Part shown: in pieces, positions 57,059-64,000 of the stretch
Layout of the letters: every line of letters begins with the position of its first letter
Position numbering within the stretch: the first letter of the stretch is position 1
From: Paraburkholderia acidicola
GTDB lineage: Bacteria; Pseudomonadota; Gammaproteobacteria; Burkholderiales; Burkholderiaceae
Direction: 5' to 3'
Length of the DNA stretch: 64,000 bases
Assembly: GCF_002362315.1 (NCBI RefSeq)
Contig: NZ_MTZV01000004.1
Location: 1,178,001-1,242,000, forward strand
Made by a program: the position numbers and the translations under genes
Notes under the pieces: generated by a model
The model's input: only the letters and a program-made list of their open reading frames with translations
Database searches by the model: none
Told to the model about the DNA's origin: nothing

Positions 57059-58204
57059 TTACATCTTCACGACGTCGAGCACCGACTTCTTGCCCGCCTT
57101 GTAGTTGTACAGCGAGATCACGCCGTGCTGCAGGTCGCCTTTCGAATCGAACGTCGTTTCGCCAATCACGCCCTTGTAGTCGGTCGCCGGCATAGCAGCC
57201 AGGATCTTCGCCGGATCGGTCGAGTTAGCACGCTTCATGGCATCGACGATGATGTACACAGCGTCATACGTGAACGGTGCGTAGATCTGGATCGGCTGGC
57301 CGAAACGCTTTTCGTACTTCGCTTCGAACGCCTTGCCGCCCGCCATCTTTTCGAGCGCCATACCGGCTTCCGAGCAGACGATGTTGTCGGTAGCGTCGCC
57401 GGCGAGATCGGACAGCTTGTCGGTACACACGCCATCGCCTGCCAGCACCTTCGAGCGCAGGCCGAGCTGCTTGGCCTGTTTAGCGAACGGACCGCCGGTG
57501 GCATCCATACCGCCGTACATGATCGCGTCGGGGTTTTCGCCCTTGATCTTCGTCAGAATCGCGCGGAAGTCGACGGCCTTGTCGTTGGTCGCGTCATGCG
57601 ACATCACGTTCAAGCCGAGCGCCTTGGCTTTCTTCTCGAATTCGTTCGCGAGACCCTGGCCATACGCGGTCGAATCGTCGACGATCGCGACGCTCTTCAC
57701 CTTCAACTGGTTTGCTGCGTAGTTCGCGAGTGCCGGACCTTGCTGCGCATCGGTCGCGACCACACGGTACGTCGTCTTGAAGCCCTGTTGCGTGTAAGCC
57801 GGGTTCGTTGCCGACGGCGAGATCTGCACGATGCCTGCATCGCTATAGATCTTCGATGCCGGAATCGAGGTACCGGAGTTCAGGTGGCCCACCACGGCGA
57901 CGACCTTGTCGTCGACGAGCTTCTGTGCAACCTGAGTACCCGTACGCGGGTCAGCTGCGTCGTCTTGTGCATCGAGTTGCAGCGTGACCTTCTGGCCGCC
58001 GATCGTGAGCCCCTTCGCGTTGATTTCTTCTACCGCGAGGCGTGCACCGTTTTCGTTGTCCTTGCCCAGGTGGGCAATGCCGCCGGTCAGCGGTGCGACG
58101 TGACCGATCTTGACGACCTCGTCCGCCACCGCGGTCGTTGCCATCGTAGCGAACAGCATGGCCGCAGCGCTGATCGGCAACAGCTTTTGAAGCTTGATAT
58201 TCAT
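57059..58204 (-). CDS. Branched-chain amino acid ABC transporter binding protein
   Basis: A 381-residue periplasmic binding protein of the LivJ/LivK type. The signal peptide ends at TTAVADE (about residue 27). KIGHVAPLTGGIAHLGKDNENGARLAVEEIN, VVGHLNSGTSIPASKIY and SVAIVDDSTAYGQGLANEF are family segments. The start at 58204 follows GGAGACTTAC and opens the signal. The permease and ATPase genes are not adjacent, so it works as an orphan or with a distant Liv system. Confidence 0.93.
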   Translation of the reverse strand: MNIKLQKLLPISAAAMLFATMATTAVADEVVKIGHVAPLTGGIAHLGKDNENGARLAVEEINAKGLTIGGQKVTLQLDAQDDAADPRTGTQVAQKLVDDKVVAVVGHLNSGTSIPASKIYSDAGIVQISPSATNPAYTQQGFKTTYRVVATDAQQGPALANYAANQLKVKSVAIVDDSTAYGQGLANEFEKKAKALGLNVMSHDATNDKAVDFRAILTKIKGENPDAIMYGGMDATGGPFAKQAKQLGLRSKVLAGDGVCTDKLSDLAGDATDNIVCSEAGMALEKMAGGKAFEAKYEKRFGQPIQIYAPFTYDAVYIIVDAMKRANSTDPAKILAAMPATDYKGVIGETTFDSKGDLQHGVISLYNYKAGKKSVLDVVKM

Positions 58205-58812
58205 GTAAGTCTCCAGTTTCGGTCCCATAAGCAACGTAATCGCCCTGTGCCCCCGCTCCATCCCTGCTTGTCCCGTGGACGATCACGCCGGATGCATCGT
58301 TCATGCACTTGGCCAGCACGTGTGTCGACCTGTTTATGACAGGTGCCTACCCGTACTTGCGCGCAAGTGTAGGCGATCAAATTAATTTAGGGGATTTTTT
58401 TGGGAAACTGGGATCACTACCAATAGCGCTTATTCGATAAGAGCCCTCGTAGAAACCCCAGTGATACACGGAAAGCACCAGCCCATGCGGGTTTCCGCCA
58501 GGTACCCGGTGCGCCGGATGCTCCGCCAACAGTCCAGCTAAAGATAGAGACGACAATACCGTTAATAGTTTGAATAGCCATTGCAAACACAAGAACAATT
58601 GATGAAAACGAGCGCGTGAGTGCGGTGCACTTCAATGGCGGGATGCCTGGGTGTTCACAGTGCCAAAAAATGAATAATCGACATCGTTTCAATCCGCTTA
58701 CGGGAACGACGTGGCGCGTCGCGATCGGCCGGGCACCCGCACTGCAAGCCGATTCTTTTGATGGCACACTGACCGGCCCCGACATCAACCGCTTTTGTTC
58801 CAGGAGAACAGT
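58205..58812. other. Long intergenic region, no supported gene
   Basis: About 600 bases between divergent genes. It contains the binding-protein promoter and a TTGCGCGCAA palindrome near 58358-58367. Minus-strand frames around 58377-58700 can be translated into short hydrophobic peptides, but none has a clear ribosome-binding site or family match. Confidence 0.35.
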
Positions 58813-59511
58813 GTGAGCACGACTTCGCGATGGATCGACATTCCGGCCGGCGCCGACAGCTTCGAAGGTTATCTGGCGCTGCCGCAGAGCGGCAAGGGGC
58901 CGGCGGTCATCATCATTCAGGAAATTTTCGGCGTGAACAGCCACATCCGCACGGTCGCCGATCAGTACGCGGCTGACGGCTATGTCGCATTCGCACCGGA
59001 CATCTTCTGGCGCACGCAACCGCGCGTCGAGCTGACTTATGCCGGCTCGGACCGCGATAAAGGAATCGAGCTGATGCAGAAGACCGATGTCGGTCTCGCA
59101 GTCGCCGACATCGGCGCGAGCGCCGCGGCGCTGCGCGCGCGGCCCGAAGTGACCGGCAAGATCGCGGCAATCGGCTACTGCTTCGGCGGCCGGCTCGCTT
59201 ACCTCGCAGCAGCGCAGGGCACGGTCGACGCAGCGGTCGCGTATTACGGCGGCGGCATTCAGAACGCACTCGACGAAGCGCCGAAGATCAAGGTACCCAT
59301 TCTGTTCCACTACGCCGAACTCGATCACGGCATTCCGTTGTCGGCAGTGGGCGAGGTGAAAGAGCGTTTCGCGGGTCGCGACGATGCCGAATTCCACGTG
59401 TATGCCGGCGCCGACCACGGCTTCAACTGCACCGACCGCGCGTCGTATAACCAGCACGCGTCGGCGCTCGCGCACGGCCGCACGCTGACGTTCCTCGGCG
59501 AACGGCTGTAA
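58813..59511 (+). CDS. Dienelactone hydrolase family protein
   Basis: A 232-residue alpha/beta hydrolase. The catalytic triad is C123 (GYCFGG), D169 (HYAELDHGIP) and H200 (GADHGFNC); QEIFGVNSHIR carries the conserved Glu that tunes the Cys. GTG at 58813 is the start because AGGAGA lies 6 bases upstream. It is followed 7 bases later by an amidase gene, so the two are one unit. Dienelactone hydrolases act in chlorocatechol degradation, but no catechol genes are near. Confidence 0.9.
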   Translation: MSTTSRWIDIPAGADSFEGYLALPQSGKGPAVIIIQEIFGVNSHIRTVADQYAADGYVAFAPDIFWRTQPRVELTYAGSDRDKGIELMQKTDVGLAVADIGASAAALRARPEVTGKIAAIGYCFGGRLAYLAAAQGTVDAAVAYYGGGIQNALDEAPKIKVPILFHYAELDHGIPLSAVGEVKERFAGRDDAEFHVYAGADHGFNCTDRASYNQHASALAHGRTLTFLGERL

Positions 59512-59518
59512 CGCTCGC

Positions 59519-61006
59519 GTGCAAGCGGACTACCTCGCGCACGACGCAACCGGCCTCGCCGAACTGATCCGCACGCGCGAAGCCAGCGCGCGCGAGTTGC
59601 TCGACATCGCCATCGCGCGTGCCGAGGCGGTCAATCCGGCGATCAACGCGATCGTCCTGAAGGACTACGACGCGGCTCGCCAGCGCGCCGCGCGTCATGA
59701 AGCGAACGGCGCCGGGCAGGGGCCGCTCGCTGGTGTGCCGTATCTGATGAAGGATCTCGGTGCGGCGATGGCGGGGCTGCGTCTGTCGATGGGTAGCCGC
59801 CACTTCCGGCACTACGTTCCCACCGAAGACGCACCGATCGTCGCGCTCACAAAAGCGGCCGGTCTGAACATCTTCGGCAAGACGAACACGCCGGAACTCG
59901 GCCAGATGCCGTACACGGAACCCCAACTGTTCGGACCGTGCCGCAACCCATGGAGTCTCGATCACACGCCCGGTGGATCGAGCGGTGGGGCGGCAGCAGC
60001 GGTCGCCGCAGGCATCGTGCCGCTTGCGCATGCGGCAGATGGCGGCGGCTCAATCCGCATCCCCGCATCGTGCTGCGGATTGTTCGGACTCAAGCCGTCG
60101 CGCGGTCGCACACCTTCGGCCGGCGATCCGCTGCCCGGCGACATGGGCATCGATCATGCAATTTCTCGCAGCGTGCGCGACAGCGCACTGCTGCTCGATC
60201 TCACGTCGGGCAACGCGCATCTGCCGACGGGTGCGCCCGGGACGTTCGTCGGCGCGCTGAAGGAACCGGTCAAGCCGCTGCATATCGGCTATCTGAGCGA
60301 AGCGATGTTCGCGCCCACGCTATCCGGCGATGTACGCGCCTCACTCGACGACGCGGCGCAACTGGCTGCATCGCTGGGACACCATATCGAGCCGGTGTCG
60401 TCCGGCGTCGATTTCATCGCCGCGCGCGATGCGTTCCTCGCCGTGTGGTCGGTGATCGCAGAAGACGCCGTACTGCGTGCCGAAAGTGTCTCCGGCCGCA
60501 AACCGCTGAAAGCGGACTTCGAAATCGCCACGTGGGCAATGGCGCATATCGGTCGCAAGTTCGGCGCGCGCACGCTGGCCGGCGCACTCGAGACACAACG
60601 TCTGATCACCGCCCGGGTCACCGATCTGCTGTCGCGTTACGACGTAATTCTGTGCGCGACGCTCGCGTCCGCGCCGATCAGGATCGGCGAGATGAAACCG
60701 ACGTCGTGGGAGCGTCTGCAGATGCGCGCGGTCACCGCGCTTCCGCTCGAACCGCTGATGCGCAAACTGCTCACCGAAGCATCGAACAAGGCGTTCGCGT
60801 GGGCCGGTTGCACGGAGCTGTTCAATATGACCGGGCACCCCGCCATGTCGGTGCCGCTGTACTGGAATGCGCGCGGGTTGCCGGTCGGCGTGCAGTTCGC
60901 AGCGCGCGCGGGCGCTGAAGCGACGTTGCTGCAGCTGGCGACACAACTGGAAGCGGCGCGTCCGTGGTTCGACCGGCGGCCGCCGTTAATGCCTGCGCGT
61001 GGGTGA
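59519..61006 (+). CDS. Amidase signature family enzyme
   Basis: A 495-residue amidase. The Ser-cisSer-Lys triad is in VPYLMKDLG (Lys near 79) and [18 protein letters not shown], followed by [27 protein letters not shown]. The GTG start at 59519 is 7 bases after the hydrolase stop. The C-terminal [25 protein letters not shown] is standard. It resembles 6-aminohexanoate-cyclic-dimer hydrolase/NylA-type amidases more than GatA, and no gatB/C is near. Confidence 0.9.
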   Translation: MQADYLAHDATGLAELIRTREASARELLDIAIARAEAVNPAINAIVLKDYDAARQRAARHEANGAGQGPLAGVPYLMKDLGAAMAGLRLSMGSRHFRHYVPTEDAPIVALTKAAGLNIFGKTNTPELGQMPYTEPQLFGPCRNPWSLDHTPGGSSGGAAAAVAAGIVPLAHAADGGGSIRIPASCCGLFGLKPSRGRTPSAGDPLPGDMGIDHAISRSVRDSALLLDLTSGNAHLPTGAPGTFVGALKEPVKPLHIGYLSEAMFAPTLSGDVRASLDDAAQLAASLGHHIEPVSSGVDFIAARDAFLAVWSVIAEDAVLRAESVSGRKPLKADFEIATWAMAHIGRKFGARTLAGALETQRLITARVTDLLSRYDVILCATLASAPIRIGEMKPTSWERLQMRAVTALPLEPLMRKLLTEASNKAFAWAGCTELFNMTGHPAMSVPLYWNARGLPVGVQFAARAGAEATLLQLATQLEAARPWFDRRPPLMPARG

Positions 61007-61060
61007 ACCTGTCGCGGTTCCGCATTCACGCCACGCGCAGCCAGCGCTGCTCTGCTGGAA

Positions 61061-61375
61061 TCAGGCCTTCTTGTTATAGGCGCTGCACCACCCCTTGCTG
61101 GACACCTGCTTGCCACCGAACATCGGACAGGCACCCCAGGGATCGGCGGCCTTGCCCTGGTAGAAGCTGCAGTTGCCGCAATCCTGGCCGGCGGCGTACT
61201 TCGCATACTTCGCCTTGTCGACCTTGGTGGCGTCTTCCTTGTAGCCGAGCGCCTGCGCGGTCGGATCGGCTTCGGTCACCTTGGCGGCATCGGCTGCGAA
61301 AGCCTGGCGGGACAGCGCGAGCGTCGACGCAACGCCGATACTCGTAATCAAAAACGTACGACGGGATGACTTCAT
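61061..61375 (-). CDS. High-potential iron-sulfur protein
   Basis: A 104-residue periplasmic electron carrier. A twin-arginine signal (SSRRTFLITSIG) exports the folded protein. Four Cys (C66, C69, C83, C97) bind one [4Fe-4S] cluster: QDCGNCSFYQG, GACPMF and GWCSAY. It transfers electrons between periplasmic partners such as cytochrome oxidases. A single gene, with no partner adjacent. Confidence 0.95.
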   Translation of the reverse strand: MKSSRRTFLITSIGVASTLALSRQAFAADAAKVTEADPTAQALGYKEDATKVDKAKYAKYAAGQDCGNCSFYQGKAADPWGACPMFGGKQVSSKGWCSAYNKKA

Positions 61376-61518
61376 GGGGACTCACTCCATTCTTATTGAA
61401 CTCAACGCCGTTCTGACGACGACGCGCCCCAAGCATAGCAACGAAGCACCCGTACGTGCTCGCTCAAATGACAGAGATAAACGAATCGCTACTGCGACAC
61501 GCGAGCGCAGGGTTGCGG

Positions 61519-62625
61519 TTATGCGTAGCCGGTAAGTTCGCAGACGCGCTGCGCGATCGCGAGCGACGCCGTCAGTCCCGGCGACTCGATGCCGAACAGA
61601 TTGACGAGCCCACGCACACCGTGCGCGGCCGGTCCCTGAATCAGAAAGTCGGCAGCGGGTTCGCCCGGGCCGGAGAGTTTCGGCCGGATGCCGGCGTAGG
61701 CCGGTTGAAGCGCTGCATCGGGTAACGCTGGCCAGTACGCGCGGATCGCCGCATAGAACGAGTCCGCGCGATGCGGATCGACGTCATAGCCGATCGCGTC
61801 GACCCATTCGACATCGGGACCGAAGCGCGCCTGGCCGCCGAGATCGATGGTCAGATGCACACCGAGTCCCGCTTCGTTCGGCATCGGATAAATGAGGCGG
61901 CTAAACGGCGCGTGACCCGACACGCTGAAGTAGTTGCCACGTGCGAGAAATAGCGGCGGCACATGTCGCGCGTCGAGCCCACGGATGCTGCGCGCCAGCG
62001 CGTTCGCATACAACCCCGCGCTGTTCACGACGCAACCGGCGCTGATCGTCGTCGGCGCCGCGCCGCCCACTTTGACGATGAACCGCCCGTTGCTCGCCTC
62101 GATTGATTCGACCGGCGCATGAAACGCGCACACCGCGCCGTCGCGTTCGGCATCGCCCTGGAGCGCAAGCATCAATTGATGGCTATCGACGATCCCCGTT
62201 TGCGGCGAAAACACCGCAGCGACACATTGCAGTGCCGGTTCGAGCGCCTGCGCTTCCGCGCCACTGATCCGCAGCAGGTCGAGCACACCGTTTTCCTTGC
62301 CGCGCGCCGCAATGCTTTCGAGCTGCGCAATCTGGTTGGGCGCCGTCGCAACCAGCAACTTACCGCACCGCTGATGCGGCACGCCGCGCGCCGCGCAGTA
62401 CTCATAGAGCAGTTCGCGACCGCGCACGCACAACGACGCTTTTAGCGAACCGCGCGGATAGTAGAGCCCCGCATGAATCACTTCGCTGTTACGCGAACTG
62501 GTGCCGACACCGATCGCTTCCGCCGCTTCGACAACGATCACTTCGCGTCCGCGCGCAGCCAGCGCGCGCGCCACGGCGAGGCCGACTACACCCGCGCCGA
62601 TCACTACACATTCGATCTGATCCAT
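61519..62625 (-). CDS. FAD-dependent oxidoreductase, L-2-hydroxyglutarate-oxidase-like
   Basis: A 368-residue DAO-family flavoenzyme. The N-terminal FAD loop is [15 protein letters not shown] (residues 8-22); [26 protein letters not shown] is highly characteristic of the LhgO/YgaF group. [20 protein letters not shown] and [17 protein letters not shown] close the FAD domain. LhgO oxidises L-2-hydroxyglutarate to 2-oxoglutarate. The exact substrate cannot be fixed by sequence. Confidence 0.87.
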   Translation of the reverse strand: MDQIECVVIGAGVVGLAVARALAARGREVIVVEAAEAIGVGTSSRNSEVIHAGLYYPRGSLKASLCVRGRELLYEYCAARGVPHQRCGKLLVATAPNQIAQLESIAARGKENGVLDLLRISGAEAQALEPALQCVAAVFSPQTGIVDSHQLMLALQGDAERDGAVCAFHAPVESIEASNGRFIVKVGGAAPTTISAGCVVNSAGLYANALARSIRGLDARHVPPLFLARGNYFSVSGHAPFSRLIYPMPNEAGLGVHLTIDLGGQARFGPDVEWVDAIGYDVDPHRADSFYAAIRAYWPALPDAALQPAYAGIRPKLSGPGEPAADFLIQGPAAHGVRGLVNLFGIESPGLTASLAIAQRVCELTGYA

Positions 62626-62806
62626 GGGTCTCGCAGCGGCGCCTGGCGCCGTGCTTCGTCTCGCTCAATTGCTGCCTGACTGCTGGATGGGAACAGGGTG
62701 GGGTCGCGATCGACACCAACGCGCTACAACGCGCTGTGTGTCGCCGCGAACCTCATCCGCATTTGTCGAAATTGTACGACGCGGAACAAAAAACCCGCAG
62801 AAGCGT

Positions 62807-63784
62807 TCAGAACCCGATCGGTTTGCGGCGCGAGCCGTAGTCGAGACGAATGTCGTCGGGTTCGATCTGCTCGTGACCGGCAATCCGCGCCGCGCCGAAT
62901 CCGTTGAGAATCGCCCGGCGCATTTCGCGTGGCGACGCCTGGGTCAGCGCGTCGAGCGTCCGGTCATCGAGTTGCGTCGGAAAACGCACGCCCCAACCGT
63001 GCGCCGTGCGGATCTCGTCGTAGATTGCCTGCGCGATGCGGCGCGCGCCGTCGCGATCAGGCGGCGGGATTTCGTACACGTTCATGCGGTTCAGGATCGG
63101 CTCGGGAATCGCGCGTTCGTCGTTGGCCGTCGCGATCCAGATCACGTGGCCCGCGTTGATCGGCACTTCGGCGAATTCATCGATGAAGGTCTGCGCGGTA
63201 TCGTGTTCGAGCAACGCGTACAGCGCGCCGAGCGGATCGTATTGGGAATCGCCGGTGGCCTTGTCGATTTCGTCGACCACGATGACCGGATTCGCGTAGC
63301 TGCCGTGCACGAGCGCGTCGAATACCTTGCCGGGTTTCGCGTTCTTCCATTGCGACGATGCACCCGAGAGTATCCAGCCCGCCGTCAACGAACTCATCGC
63401 GATGTAGTGATACGCGGTGCCCAGCAAACGCGCGAGATGCTTCGCAAAATGCGTCTTGCCGATGCCGGGGTCGCCAAGCAGCAGGATTGGCATCAGTTCG
63501 AGCCGGTCCTCGGTTTCGATGCACAGCGCGACCTGGCGACGCACATCGTCGAGCGGTTCTTCGAAGTTCGGCAGCGCGCCGATCAGATCGTCGATCGATG
63601 GCATCCGGTTCGGCTTGACGCAGAAGCGCAGGTTGCCGATCTTCAGCATCTTCTCGTACGTCGTGCGCAACGCGTCGTTCGCACCATCGCCAAGCTCGTT
63701 CAGCGCAGACTCGATCCGGTCGAGATCGTAGACCTTGCTGAACGACGCCACGGCGATTTCCTGCTTGATCATGGCTGTCGTCAT
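62807..63784 (-). CDS. AAA+ ATPase, Lon-ATPase-domain-like
   Basis: A 325-residue AAA+ protein. Walker A is GDPGIGKT (104-111); Walker B is VIVVDEID (167-174); the sensor-1 region is WIATANDERAIPEPILNRM, and the sensor-2/lid region includes ASPREMRRAIL. There is no protease domain and no membrane segment. It resembles stand-alone chaperone-like AAA proteins related to Lon's ATPase module. The partner is unknown. Confidence 0.85.
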   Translation of the reverse strand: MTTAMIKQEIAVASFSKVYDLDRIESALNELGDGANDALRTTYEKMLKIGNLRFCVKPNRMPSIDDLIGALPNFEEPLDDVRRQVALCIETEDRLELMPILLLGDPGIGKTHFAKHLARLLGTAYHYIAMSSLTAGWILSGASSQWKNAKPGKVFDALVHGSYANPVIVVDEIDKATGDSQYDPLGALYALLEHDTAQTFIDEFAEVPINAGHVIWIATANDERAIPEPILNRMNVYEIPPPDRDGARRIAQAIYDEIRTAHGWGVRFPTQLDDRTLDALTQASPREMRRAILNGFGAARIAGHEQIEPDDIRLDYGSRRKPIGF

Positions 63785-64000
63785 CGTTCACCCCGTCGTG
63801 CTGGACCCGCAGGTGCGGCATTTTTGCGCACCCTTATGAGTCAGTGTAGCGATGCACAATTTGCGCGCAAGCGAGCAGCCGCGTGTGTTTGCTGCTAACA
63901 GGCACAGCGCATGCTCTATCTGATCGATACGGATTCCCGTCAGCAACTGAAATGCACTCTTGCAGAACCCGCCGCGCGATCGGCGGTCAGAGAACCGTTA
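63785..64000. other. Window end, no supported gene
   Basis: A plus-strand frame opens at 63911 (MLYLIDTDSRQQLKC) and runs off the window. It has no convincing ribosome-binding site and cannot be judged. Confidence 0.25.

Noticed and set aside
58417..59475. 352-residue minus-strand frame opposite the dienelactone hydrolase
   Set aside because: It is antisense to a gene with an intact catalytic triad and has no domain. Shadow frame of high-GC DNA.

Overview
The window looks like chromosomal DNA from a high-GC betaproteobacterium of the Burkholderiaceae, most like Paraburkholderia or Burkholderia. This is inferred from gene content: DUF4148 and DUF1488 proteins, a very large cyclic beta-glucan synthase, a short H-NS with a C-terminal AT-hook-like tail, HugZ, HiPIP, a phosphocholine-specific phospholipase C with a TAT signal, and the rsmI-yraN-diaA-dolP group. 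No phage, transposase, plasmid replication gene or CRISPR array is visible.

Layout. Bases 1-3.1 kb hold the 3'-truncated aspA, a DinB protein and small hypotheticals. From 3.1 to 11.7 kb there is one 2868-residue cyclic beta-1,2-glucan synthase. From 12 to 23.5 kb lie secreted or metabolic genes: a GH114 lipoprotein, a haloalkane-dehalogenase-like hydrolase, phospholipase C beside a probably frameshifted lipoprotein, a haem-binding GlcG-type protein, a LysR regulator, a TAT-exported serine hydrolase and an NmrA protein. From 24.4 to 27.6 kb is a compact arsenic operon (arsR-arsI-arsC-acr3-arsH) covering sensing, organoarsenical cleavage, arsenate reduction, arsenite efflux and organoarsenical oxidation. 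From 27.7 to 35.5 kb there are RidA, two adhesin-E paralogues, an EexN-like small protein, a TRAP binding protein coupled to pxpA, and a LuxR-type regulator overlapping a GGDEF protein whose EAL domain is degenerate. From 35.6 to 40 kb are tRNA-Ala(CGC) and the envelope/housekeeping group cytochrome c, dolP, diaA, yraN, rsmI and rlpA. A 0.6-kb structured segment upstream of rlpA looks like an RNA gene or long leader. From 40.6 to 47 kb are an MBL hydrolase, an exonuclease, an Lrp regulator whose 3' end is repeated in tandem, a CDF transporter, hns, hugZ and an MFS transporter.

The most striking region is 47-55.9 kb: four tandem paralogous lipoproteins with Thr-Pro tracts of 17, 124, 74 and 24 dipeptides, followed by Gly/Leu/Thr-rich repeats. 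Each gene is its own transcription unit. Each has a textbook sigma-54 (-24/-12) promoter, a pair of conserved upstream boxes at constant spacing (the first centred 156-158 bases before the predicted start), and its own rho-independent terminator. This looks like a co-regulated, length-variable surface lipoprotein family under RpoN control. It is the best candidate here for an undescribed system.

The last 8 kb carry a JmjC/cupin-8 oxygenase-like protein, a branched-chain amino acid binding protein, a dienelactone hydrolase followed by an amidase, HiPIP, an LhgO-like flavoenzyme and an AAA+ ATPase. All function calls come from reading motifs in the translated sequence. No database search was run.
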